NCBI GenBank assembly: GCA_002339085.1
Contig: DDDX01000055.1
Location: forward strand, 1-21,567
Reading direction: 5' to 3'
Length of the DNA: 21,567 bases
DNA from: Cellvibrionales bacterium UBA1969
GTDB lineage: Bacteria > Pseudomonadota > Gammaproteobacteria > Pseudomonadales > UBA7434
Shown here in pieces: positions 1 to 7,339 of the stretch. The translations under genes were made by a program, and so were the position numbers. The notes below the pieces were generated by a model. It had not been told where the DNA came from. It worked only from the letters and a program-made list of their open reading frames with translations, and did no database searches. Numbering within the stretch: the first letter of the stretch is position 1; each line of letters begins with the position of its first letter.

Positions 1-339
1 GGTTGGGGCCGCGTTATTACGATTTCGTCGGAAGCGGGCCGACAGGGGCTAGATATTAACGTATCTCTTTACGGCACTGCGAAAGCAGGTGCTGCGCATT
101 TTATGCGGCATCTTGCACGCGAAGTCGGTGCTGATGGCGTGACGGCTAATTCGATTGCCTTGGGTTTAATGGATAATGTGCCCGAAGAGTTTGCCGCACC
201 TTTAATACGCGGTATACCTGCGGGCCGATTGGGCTCCGGTGCTGATGTAGCTCACGCAGTTCAGTACTTAATCGATGAGCAGGCGTCGTGGGTGACGGGC
301 CAAACCTTGGTTGTTAACGGTGGCGTTCTAGCAGTATAA
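1..339 (+). CDS. Short-chain dehydrogenase/reductase (SDR), C-terminal part
   Basis: The reading frame is open from the first base, so the gene starts outside the window and about 112 residues are visible. An SDR catalytic pattern is present: serines in V-I-T-I-S-S (visible residues 9-10), then Y24-G-T-A-K28, the YxxxK motif. The end G-A-D-V-A-H-A-V-Q-Y-L followed by W-V-T-G-Q-T-L-V-V-N-G-G is the usual SDR C-terminus. Such enzymes oxidise or reduce alcohol/carbonyl groups with NAD(P)(H) in the cytosol. The Rossmann GxxxGxG motif that would suggest cofactor preference is off the edge. It precedes a VOC protein and an esterase on the same strand with short gaps, so a small catabolic operon is likely. 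The substrate cannot be inferred. Family assignment is firm. Confidence 0.9.
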   Translation, partial: GWGRVITISSEAGRQGLDINVSLYGTAKAGAAHFMRHLAREVGADGVTANSIALGLMDNVPEEFAAPLIRGIPAGRLGSGADVAHAVQYLIDEQASWVTGQTLVVNGGVLAV

Positions 340-371
340 CGATAATGAAAAAATAATATGAAGGAGCAAAG

Positions 372-785
372 ATGAAAACCAGTTTCGACCAATTTTGTAT
401 TAACGTAAGCGACTTAGACGCATCGATTCATTTCTATGAGACAGTGCTAGGGTTTACCATCACGCATCGTTTAGAGCAGCCGGGTGGTATGAACGTGACC
501 GAGGTGTTATTTGAAGGCGATAATGGCTTTAGGCTGCAAATTGCTCGACACCACGACGAGACTGGCCCGATCGATCACGGCAATGCCCTATGGAAATTTT
601 ATATTAATACTGATGACTGTGAAGGGCTTTACCAGCGCTGCATGGAACATGGCGTTGAATCGATTTCTGCGCCTGTGAGATTAGAGGGCTGGCCTGTCAC
701 GGCCGCGTTTGTGGCGGATCCTGACGGCTATCAAGTGGAAATTTTAGAGCATCATGCTGAAACACCGTCCATGAATGAATCCTAG
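372..785 (+). CDS. VOC (glyoxalase/bleomycin-resistance fold) family protein
   Basis: A 137-residue protein with two beta-alpha-beta-beta-beta modules typical of the vicinal oxygen chelate fold: the first starts near F-C-I-N-V-S-D-L-D and H-F-Y-E-T-V-L-G-F (residues 8-28), the second ends with V-A-D-P-D-G-Y-Q-V-E-I-L-E (about 115-127). Compared from memory with glyoxalase I, only the last metal-ligand glutamate (in Q-V-E-I-L-E) is clearly kept; the histidine of the second module is replaced by a W-K-F stretch and the first-module histidine by Q or F. It is therefore probably not a lactoylglutathione lyase. It may be a divergent lyase, isomerase or binding protein. A good ribosome binding site, AAGGAG, lies 7 bases before the ATG. 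It sits between an SDR and an esterase gene, suggesting a role in the same catabolic route. Confidence 0.85.
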   Translation: MKTSFDQFCINVSDLDASIHFYETVLGFTITHRLEQPGGMNVTEVLFEGDNGFRLQIARHHDETGPIDHGNALWKFYINTDDCEGLYQRCMEHGVESISAPVRLEGWPVTAAFVADPDGYQVEILEHHAETPSMNES

Positions 786-817
786 TTTGCGCACTGACTT
801 TCTCGCCAAGGAATCTT

Positions 818-1702
818 ATGGCCAGTGACATTCTTCAACAGATTATTAGCGGTGTGCCCTCAGACTTTGCTGACCCGAAAGCGGATTATCTCAGCGTAAG
901 AAAAACGATGGCGCCGTTTCATGGCCATGCCGTTGGTGAAGATGTTGAGCAAACTATCAAAGCTTATGGCGGAGTCGATTGTGGTGTCTATCATTTACAG
1001 GGCTTTCACGATGATGATTTTATAGCCTTGTACTTTCATGGCGGTGCCTTAGTCTCATGCCCGTTGTCGGACTATCACTTTTACGCTGAGATTATCTGCC
1101 GACAACTAAATATGCGCACGGTCATGCCCGATTACCGCTTGGCGCCAGAAGATCCGTATCCTGCGGCCCATGACGACGGTTTAGCAGTTTACGCAGCTTT
1201 GCTGGCGCAGGGGGTTGCCGCTGAAAAAATTATTGTGGTGGGGGAATCTTGCGGTGGCGGTTTAGCAATAGGCAGCTTATTGGCTGCCCGTGATCGCGGT
1301 TTACCTATGCCGGCTGCCTTTATTTCAATTACGGGTTGGTTTGATTTAAGTGTCAGTGAATACCCTGCCTCACGTGATCCATTTCTGACGCCCGAATGGG
1401 TGCAGAATAGAGGGCGCGATTATGTCGGTCAGCAAATGCCCTTAGACGATCCCCGTATTTCACCGTGTTATGCCGAGCTGAGTGGTTTACCGCCGTTGTA
1501 TTTACAGGTGGGGCAATACGACACTATGGCGCCGAGCGCCTTACGACTGGCCCATAGCGCGACCTTGGCAGGTGTTTCAGTAATCCTAGAAAGTTGGCCG
1601 TCAATGATTCACGGCTGGCACGGGTTAATTAGTGCTGGGGTGCCGGAGGCAGAAGCGGCATGGCGCCATATCCGCCGCTTTACTGATCGTTTGCGTGATT
1701 AA
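818..1702 (+). CDS. Alpha/beta hydrolase, hormone-sensitive lipase (family IV esterase) type
   Basis: A 294-residue cytosolic esterase/lipase-like enzyme with no signal peptide. It has the H74-G-G oxyanion motif, the nucleophile elbow G-E-S144-C-G-G-G, and fitting acid and base residues D235 (in Q-Y-D-T-M-A-P) and H265 (in M-I-H-G-W-H-G). The D-Y-R-L-A-P-E segment near residue 106 is also a hallmark of the hormone-sensitive-lipase family. Expected chemistry is hydrolysis of short to medium acyl esters or carboxylic ester intermediates. AAGGAATCTT precedes the ATG. The stop overlaps the stop of the convergent downstream gene by four bases (TTAA shared), leaving no space for a separate terminator. 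Following an SDR and a VOC protein, it plausibly acts in the same degradation pathway, but its substrate is unknown. Confidence 0.92.
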   Translation: MASDILQQIISGVPSDFADPKADYLSVRKTMAPFHGHAVGEDVEQTIKAYGGVDCGVYHLQGFHDDDFIALYFHGGALVSCPLSDYHFYAEIICRQLNMRTVMPDYRLAPEDPYPAAHDDGLAVYAALLAQGVAAEKIIVVGESCGGGLAIGSLLAARDRGLPMPAAFISITGWFDLSVSEYPASRDPFLTPEWVQNRGRDYVGQQMPLDDPRISPCYAELSGLPPLYLQVGQYDTMAPSALRLAHSATLAGVSVILESWPSMIHGWHGLISAGVPEAEAAWRHIRRFTDRLRD

Positions 1703-3099
1703 AACGATCGATAACGGCGTTGCACATGCGCCTGTCTTATGGCGATGGCTTGCGCGCGTTCGGTTTTGCTCAATCGCGGCATGTCAGCGGGTATATAGCG
1801 GTCAACGTCACTGAGTTTTATTTTTTTCGCTTCAATAACAGGCCATTCGCTCTCGGGTGGTATCTCTGAATAGGCCCAGCGATGGGATAAAAACCCTTTT
1901 GGTAAGCCAGTTGTGTCTAGCCAGTTTTGAATATCTGGATCGTGGTGCGAAACTATCCACCGTTGCACATGATCATCCCCCATGTACATCTGAAATAAGT
2001 TAAGGCTGCTTTGGTGATTGGCATAATCTGGTGACTCACCCCATAAATTACCTAAATGAACACTGACGTAAATCGGCGAGCCTGTGTAAGTTGCCTCGAT
2101 ATAGAGTGCTTCATCATCGGCCAATTCATACATGCCGCCGGCGTAGACATTGGTGCTCATGCCGCCGCCCGTGTCGCCCGATGCGGCATTGGGTCGGTTA
2201 TACCCATTGATAGGAAAGAAAAACCGACCGTCTTCGGGTTGGCCGTGGCTGCCATGAACATTTAATACTTTGTCGTAAAAGTTTAGCCAAAAATGCATTT
2301 GGCCGCGAATGATAGCGCCCATACGGCGTAAATGATCAGCCGTTTTTGCTGGCGTTAAGGGCGCGGGGTGCTGGCCAATATGACCGATAGATGTAATAGA
2401 GAGGACCACTGATTGCTCATTTTCCCAATCATAAAACAGTTGTCTGCCACTAATATAAGTGGCAAAGCGATCGAGGCCGTCTTTGCTGTATTGGTTGGGC
2501 GGCTTGCGGGTGCAGATAAAGTTGCCTTTATAGCCGGCCGGCTTTTCAGGCCCTAACAAAATCTTTAACCCGCCGTCATCACTGACGATTAAGTCGGCGT
2601 TATCTAGTCGACCAAAACTGGTTCTAAAACCCTTTGCCAGTTCTGTTAATTCACCTGTGTCACCCGACATTGGCCCATCGGCCACTTCAAAGATTAGGTA
2701 TTGCGGCGCCAGCGCTTGGTCAGTGGTGCGAGGCTTGCCTTGCCAGTGATCAAAATTATCTAACTGCGCAGTCACTTCGTATTGCTGCCGGCCATCAATA
2801 GGGGCATAAAAGTAAATTGCGTCGGGGTTTTCAATAGTAGATTTATTAATGACTGACAGCGCATTGCGAAACACGGGGAAATCCGCGTCTTCGTGAAAGG
2901 TTCGTTCTACGCCATGGTGTAAAAAGCCGGCTAGATAGCGATAGCCCTCGGCCAGTACTCGACTGCTTGCCTCTGGGGGGAATAGCGCAGGGTCATCAAT
3001 GGCCTGCCTGGCGCTTTGAAGTTCAGCGATTAATGTGTCCCACGCCGCGTTCAGATCAGACTTGTCTTGTTTGGTCGTCTGATTATCCATCTTATCCAT
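1699..3099 (-). CDS. DUF1214-domain protein
   Basis: About 466 residues from the preferred start. The C-terminal half shows DUF1214-type features: a beta-rich stretch with Y-I-E-A-T-Y, then L-G-N-L-W-G-E-S-P-D-Y and S-S-L-N-L-F-Q, and D-P-D-I-Q-N-W-L-D-T-T-G with a following R-W. The N-terminal part (F-R-N-A-L-S-V-I-N-K, N-P-D-A-I-Y-F-Y-A-P-I-D-G) also fits relatives in marine and actinobacterial genomes. The molecular function of the family is not established. A longer frame reaches 3153, but the ATG at 3099 has GAGGA eight bases upstream, so it is preferred. No signal peptide or membrane segment is evident. It is transcribed divergently from folD and runs tail to tail with the esterase gene. 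Genes of this family often neighbour catabolic SDR and oxygenase genes, which fits here. Confidence 0.75.
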   Translation of the reverse strand: MDKMDNQTTKQDKSDLNAAWDTLIAELQSARQAIDDPALFPPEASSRVLAEGYRYLAGFLHHGVERTFHEDADFPVFRNALSVINKSTIENPDAIYFYAPIDGRQQYEVTAQLDNFDHWQGKPRTTDQALAPQYLIFEVADGPMSGDTGELTELAKGFRTSFGRLDNADLIVSDDGGLKILLGPEKPAGYKGNFICTRKPPNQYSKDGLDRFATYISGRQLFYDWENEQSVVLSITSIGHIGQHPAPLTPAKTADHLRRMGAIIRGQMHFWLNFYDKVLNVHGSHGQPEDGRFFFPINGYNRPNAASGDTGGGMSTNVYAGGMYELADDEALYIEATYTGSPIYVSVHLGNLWGESPDYANHQSSLNLFQMYMGDDHVQRWIVSHHDPDIQNWLDTTGLPKGFLSHRWAYSEIPPESEWPVIEAKKIKLSDVDRYIPADMPRLSKTERAQAIAIRQAHVQRRYRSF

Positions 3100-3305
3100 C
3101 GGTATTGTCCTCGAATCTGTCGATTGATGCCTTAATCGTTTGACTTCCAACATACCTCAGCGAGAGATTTAAAGGATTAATTTGCATTAAGTTTGTGCCA
3201 TGGCTTGATTGTGGTTTATGTCGGTCTGAATTCGGGGTAAACTCTCCTTATTGCCTATAGTAGCTGGGTATTTGATGGAAACTAACTAATTTTTGGAGTT
3301 GATCT

Positions 3306-4172
3306 GTGTCAAGTGTAATTGATGGTAAGCAGTTTGCCGATGACCTATGTGAGAAATTAAAAGCGGAAGTCACTGAATTAGAGGCCCAACATCAGTTATT
3401 GCCTTGTATTGCTGTTGTGTTAGTTGGCGAAGACCCCGCTAGCCAAGTGTATGTTCGTAATAAAGTGCGGCGTTGTGAGCAATTGGGTATTCGCTCCATC
3501 GAGCATCGCCTCGGTGATGATACTACCGAGAGGGCGCTGTTAGCCTTAATTGATGAGCTAAATAATGACAGTGCGGTGCATGGTATCCTTGTGCAATTGC
3601 CTGTACCTGAACATATTAATGATAAAGCCGTGTTAGCAGCTATTTCGCCCGCTAAAGATGTCGACGGTTTTCATGTCGAAAACGTCGGCGCTTTGACTGT
3701 CGGTGAAAATCAAATGGTCCCCTGTACACCACTGGGTTCTTTGATGATGTTACAAAATCGCCTCGGTGATTTGAGTGGTAAGCATGCGGTAGTTATTGGT
3801 CGATCCAATATCGTCGGTAAGCCAATGGCACTATTGCTTCTACAGCAAAGCTGTACCGTTACAATTGTGCATTCACGTACAAAAAATATTGAAACGCTGT
3901 GTCAGCAGGCGGATATTTTAGTGGCCGCGGTCGGTCGCCCGTATTTTGTTAAAGCGGATTGGGTGAAGCCCGGTGCTGTGGTGATTGATGTGGGTATAAA
4001 TCGTATTGAACAAGATGGCAAAAGCCGTTTGGTCGGTGATGTTGACTTCGATGCAGTCAGCGAAGTCGCCGCAGCGATTACACCCGTACCAGGTGGCGTT
4101 GGCCCAATGACGATCGCCTGTCTAATGTATAACACAGTATCAGCGGCGAAGATGCAACATAGTCTAGTTTAG
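3306..4172 (+). CDS. folD: Bifunctional methylenetetrahydrofolate dehydrogenase/methenyltetrahydrofolate cyclohydrolase FolD
   Basis: A 288-residue protein of normal FolD length. It interconverts 5,10-methylene-, 5,10-methenyl- and 10-formyl-tetrahydrofolate using NADP in the cytosol, feeding purine and formyl-methionine synthesis. The catalytic Y49-x3-K53 pair is visible in S-Q-V-Y-V-R-N-K, followed by G-I-L-V-Q-L-P-V-P and the D-V-D-G-F-H-V-E-N segment. The NADP-binding signature G-R-S-N-I-V-G-K-P appears near residue 165 and the C-terminal P-G-G-V-G-P-M-T is intact. The start is GTG with GGAG about eight bases upstream. It is followed 32 bases later by a formate-dehydrogenase-like molybdoenzyme on the same strand, a suggestive one-carbon pairing. 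The assignment is firm. Confidence 0.97.
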   Translation: MSSVIDGKQFADDLCEKLKAEVTELEAQHQLLPCIAVVLVGEDPASQVYVRNKVRRCEQLGIRSIEHRLGDDTTERALLALIDELNNDSAVHGILVQLPVPEHINDKAVLAAISPAKDVDGFHVENVGALTVGENQMVPCTPLGSLMMLQNRLGDLSGKHAVVIGRSNIVGKPMALLLLQQSCTVTIVHSRTKNIETLCQQADILVAAVGRPYFVKADWVKPGAVVIDVGINRIEQDGKSRLVGDVDFDAVSEVAAAITPVPGGVGPMTIACLMYNTVSAAKMQHSLV

Positions 4173-4204
4173 CTAAGTGATGAGTCGCGATTAGCGAGGC
4201 TGAG

Positions 4205-6445
4205 ATGGGAACATCGGATAAATCGGTCAAACCAGCGGTTGGCGGTGGCGCCAAAAAGATTCTTTACACCCTGAAAACGGTTAATCGTATTGGTCTAAAT
4301 CATTCAGCCAAGGCGCTCACTGCTAAAAATGCCTGCAAGGCTTGTGGTTTAGGCATGGGCGGCCAACAGGGCGGCATGACCAATGAGCAAGGCGATTTTC
4401 CTTCGGTCTGCAATAAAAGCGTTCAGGCTCAGTCAACCGATATTCAACCACCCATTCCCTCAGAGATTTTCACCCACTCACTAGCCGAGCTCCGAGAGCT
4501 GAGCGCCCACCAATTAGAGCATTTAGGTCGGCTAGACAAACCTTTGTACAAAGCCAAAGATGCGACCCACTTCGAAACTGTTGAATGGGATTGGGCTATT
4601 GAGCATGCAGCCGAACATTTTTCTTATACGTCTGCTGAACGCAGCTTTTTTTATTCCTCAGGTCGCTCGTCTAATGAGGCGGGATTTGTTCTGCAATTAT
4701 TGGCGCGTGTCTATGGTACTAACAATGTCAATAATTGTTCTTACTATTGTCATCAAGCCACCGGTGTGGGTTTATCAGAAACAATTGGCGTGGGCACTTC
4801 CACGGTTGAATTAGCCGACCTCGACGGCTGTGATTGTATTTTTGTGATCGGTGCTAATCCTGCCTCAAATCATCCTCGATTTGTTCATAAACTGCAGGCC
4901 TGCCGTGCTCGCGGAGGTCAAGTGGTAGTTATTAACCCTGCTAAGGAGCCGGGCCTCGTGCGCTTTGCTTTACCGAAAAGCCCTCGCTCGATCATTGTTG
5001 GTGGGGACGAAATTGCCTCGCATTATCTGCAGCCACACATTGGCAGTGATATAGCGGTATTCAAGGGCATTGCTAAAGCGGTCATTGAAAGACGCGCCAT
5101 GGCCAGTGATTTTTTATTGCAACACACCGAAGATTATCAGGCGTTTATCGACGATATTAACGCTACTGATTGGTCCAAAATTGAATTGCTGTCGGGTGTT
5201 TCTCGCGGTGAATTAGAAGCGGTGGCGAAAGTGTATAGCCAATCAAGTAACGCTGTGTTTGCCTGGGGGATGGGCGTGACGCATCATCAGCACGGCGTAG
5301 CTAACGTCGAGTATATTTCAAATTTAGCCTTACTCAGAGGTATGATCGCAAAACCGTTTGCGGGTTTATTGCCGTTACGAGGACACAGCAATGTTCAAGG
5401 GATAGGCACTATAGGCGTCAAGCCAGTATTGGCCGATGAGGTGCTTAGAAATATTGAGCAGCAGTTAGGCCTTGCACTTCCCGATAAAAAATTATCGCCA
5501 GGGCTCGACACTTTGGCTTGCATAGAAGCGGCCGATCGTGGCGAGATCGATGCTGCTTTGATTATGGGTGGCAACCTGTTTCAGGCAACGCCCAATTCTG
5601 TTTGGGCAGAACAAGCATTTGATAAAATTGCGTGTAAAGTCTATCTCACCACCACAATGAATAAAGGACATCTTCACGGCATTGACAATAGCGAGGCCAT
5701 TATTTTACCCGTCGCTGCGCGTGATGAAGAACCAGAGCCAACGACGCAAGAGTCGATGTTTAACTTTGTTCGCTATAGCGAGGGTGGCATTGACCGCCTA
5801 AGCAATGTACGTTCTGAAGTTGCCATTTTGACGCATTTCGCAGAGCAATTACTGGTCCAACTCAGTGATAAGGAAAGTCTATCACCGACTTTTGATTTTT
5901 CTGTGTTTCGCTCGCATCGCACTATTCGCGAAACAATTGCGGCGGTGGTGCCCGGCATGGCGGAGTTAAAGAGCATCGATATTGCTAAAAAAGAATTTCA
6001 CGTTGGTCAGCGGTTGCTGCATACCCCTGAATTTATGCGACCAAGCGGTAAAGCCAAATTTGTTGTTCATCCGTTACCTGCGTCTTTAGATGATGCAGAG
6101 TTTTCATTTCGTTTGATGAGCGTGCGCAGTGAGGGACAATTCAATTCAATTATCTATGAAGAAAAAGACAGTTATCGCCGTATCGATCAACGTTGGTCAG
6201 TGATGATGAATCCTAAGCAAATTAATCATTTAGGTATTCAGGCCGGCGATAAAGTTGATATTCAATCGGCTCATGGTCAAATGCAAAGGGTTACGGTTTA
6301 CCCGTTTGATTTACCTGATGGCGATATTATGGTGTATTACCCAGAGGCCAACGTATTAATTGGCTCGGCCAGAGATCCACGCAGTCAAACGCCTGCGTTT
6401 AAATCGGTGCCGGTGAAATTATTAGTCAGTACAAGCGAGCATTAA
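4205..6445 (+). CDS. FdhF/YdeP-type molybdopterin oxidoreductase (formate dehydrogenase alpha-like)
   Basis: A 746-residue member of the molybdopterin oxidoreductase superfamily, of the FdhF/YdeP branch. The N-terminus has C44-x2-C47 and C69, the cysteine pattern of this branch (three cysteines rather than the C-x2-C-x3-C-xn-C of classical formate dehydrogenases). Cys182 in Y-Y-C-H-Q-A-T-G-V-G-L aligns with the Sec/Cys Mo ligand of formate dehydrogenase H. I-G-A-N-P-A-S-N-H-P-R (about 217-227) is the guanine-dinucleotide-binding region and the C-terminal 130 residues form the beta-barrel cofactor-binding domain. There is no Tat signal, so it should be cytoplasmic. In E. coli YdeP is linked to acid resistance; formate oxidation has not been firmly shown for this branch. 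No fdhD or partner-subunit gene is adjacent. It probably shares a transcript with folD. Substrate uncertain, family firm. Confidence 0.92.
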   Translation: MGTSDKSVKPAVGGGAKKILYTLKTVNRIGLNHSAKALTAKNACKACGLGMGGQQGGMTNEQGDFPSVCNKSVQAQSTDIQPPIPSEIFTHSLAELRELSAHQLEHLGRLDKPLYKAKDATHFETVEWDWAIEHAAEHFSYTSAERSFFYSSGRSSNEAGFVLQLLARVYGTNNVNNCSYYCHQATGVGLSETIGVGTSTVELADLDGCDCIFVIGANPASNHPRFVHKLQACRARGGQVVVINPAKEPGLVRFALPKSPRSIIVGGDEIASHYLQPHIGSDIAVFKGIAKAVIERRAMASDFLLQHTEDYQAFIDDINATDWSKIELLSGVSRGELEAVAKVYSQSSNAVFAWGMGVTHHQHGVANVEYISNLALLRGMIAKPFAGLLPLRGHSNVQGIGTIGVKPVLADEVLRNIEQQLGLALPDKKLSPGLDTLACIEAADRGEIDAALIMGGNLFQATPNSVWAEQAFDKIACKVYLTTTMNKGHLHGIDNSEAIILPVAARDEEPEPTTQESMFNFVRYSEGGIDRLSNVRSEVAILTHFAEQLLVQLSDKESLSPTFDFSVFRSHRTIRETIAAVVPGMAELKSIDIAKKEFHVGQRLLHTPEFMRPSGKAKFVVHPLPASLDDAEFSFRLMSVRSEGQFNSIIYEEKDSYRRIDQRWSVMMNPKQINHLGIQAGDKVDIQSAHGQMQRVTVYPFDLPDGDIMVYYPEANVLIGSARDPRSQTPAFKSVPVKLLVSTSEH

Positions 6446-6461
6446 TGGATGCAATTAGTGG

Positions 6462-6484
6462 CTAAGCAATTTATCAGTGCTTAG
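6462..6484. terminator. Hairpin between convergent genes, possible bidirectional terminator
   Basis: A perfect 7-bp inverted repeat, CTAAGCA at 6462-6468 and TGCTTAG at 6478-6484, with a 9-base loop, lies in the 52-base gap between the ends of the molybdoenzyme gene (+) and pdxJ (-). The location is right for a shared terminator. The following sequence (TTATAAAT) has no good uridine run on either strand, so termination, if it occurs here, would be weak or Rho-assisted. Confidence 0.4.
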
Positions 6485-6497
6485 TTATAAATGGTAC

Positions 6498-7322
6498 TTA
6501 GTGGAGAATATCGCAGTAGGCTTTTATGGCTTTTTCTGAGCTTAACTCCAGTGAGTCAATCGTTAATGCGTGGCCGATCGACACTTCGAGCAAGTGGGGA
6601 AGTTGGCGGTATTGCGATAAGTTTTGTAAATTTAAATCGTGGCCTGCATTGACACCTAGGCCTAGCCTTTCTGCTTGTTCAGCAGCACTAACATGTTGCT
6701 TAAACAATCTGTCTACGTTGCTTGTATTACCACTGAGTAGTGCCTCAGTAAAGGCGTCAGCGTAGGGACCCGTATAGAGCTCAATGCGATCGGCGCCAAT
6801 ATCCTTAGCGCGGTGTATCTGTTCAGGATCTGGATCCATAAACAAACTGACCCGACAGCCAAGCCGATGGATTTTTGCGATTATTTTTTCTAATGCAGTG
6901 GTCTCGCCGGTAAGATCAAAACCATGGTCAGAGGTCAGCTGGCTATCGCTATCAGGCACTAATGTGGCTTGGTCTGGCTGAGCTTTGGCGAGTATTTCTA
7001 TAAAGCCAGGATAGTTTTTAAAGTCATCTCTTGGTGCGGTACAAAACTCGGCAAATGGATTGCCCTCAATGTTAAATTCAATGATTGAGTCGTCACGGTT
7101 GTGATTGAGTTCTTCAAGCATGACTTTTATTTGATAGCAATCTTCTGGTCGAATATGTCGCTGATCTGGCCGAGGGTGAACGGTGAGACCATTGGCGCCA
7201 GCAGTGAGTAATTTTCTGGCATAGGCCAAAAGGTCGGGATTATTGCCCGGCCTTGAATTTCTAATCAGGGCAATTTTGTTTAAATTGACACTGAGTGCTA
7301 TCGGGCTATGATCTCTCCTCAT
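6498..7322 (-). CDS. pdxJ: Pyridoxine 5'-phosphate synthase PdxJ, divergent form
   Basis: PdxJ condenses 1-deoxy-D-xylulose 5-phosphate with 3-amino-2-oxopropyl phosphate to give pyridoxine 5'-phosphate, in the cytosol. The TIM-barrel signatures are present: S-V-N-L-N-K-I-A-L-I-R-N-S-R near the start, G-L-T-V-H-P-R-P-D-Q-R-H-I-R (about 45-58), A-T-L-V-P-D, R-V-S-L-F-M-D-P-D, E-L-Y-T-G-P-Y-A, L-G-V-N-A-G-H-D-L-N and S-I-G-H-A. At 274 residues it is about 30 longer than E. coli PdxJ, and N-I-E-G-N-P plus V-N-L-N-K (instead of V-N-I-D-H) resemble the Bacteroidetes-type form. It is not in the usual gammaproteobacterial recO–pdxJ–acpS setting but is last in a minus-strand operon, 17 bases after a cyclophilin gene. 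The start is uncertain: an AGGAGA sequence lies just inside the frame. Confidence 0.88.
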   Translation of the reverse strand: MRRDHSPIALSVNLNKIALIRNSRPGNNPDLLAYARKLLTAGANGLTVHPRPDQRHIRPEDCYQIKVMLEELNHNRDDSIIEFNIEGNPFAEFCTAPRDDFKNYPGFIEILAKAQPDQATLVPDSDSQLTSDHGFDLTGETTALEKIIAKIHRLGCRVSLFMDPDPEQIHRAKDIGADRIELYTGPYADAFTEALLSGNTSNVDRLFKQHVSAAEQAERLGLGVNAGHDLNLQNLSQYRQLPHLLEVSIGHALTIDSLELSSEKAIKAYCDILH

Positions 7323-7339
7323 AAAGCTATTTGCCTGCC

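Noticed and set aside
372..785. Assignment as lactoylglutathione lyase GloA
   Set aside because: Most metal ligands of glyoxalase I are not conserved.
3100..3153. N-terminal extension of the DUF1214-type gene
   Set aside because: The ATG at 3153 lacks a clear ribosome binding site, while GAGGA sits eight bases before the ATG at 3099.
3256..3261. TATAGT as a folD promoter -10 box
   Set aside because: No -35-like sequence lies at a suitable distance; too weak to list as a feature. The 3154-3305 gap otherwise shows nothing distinctive.
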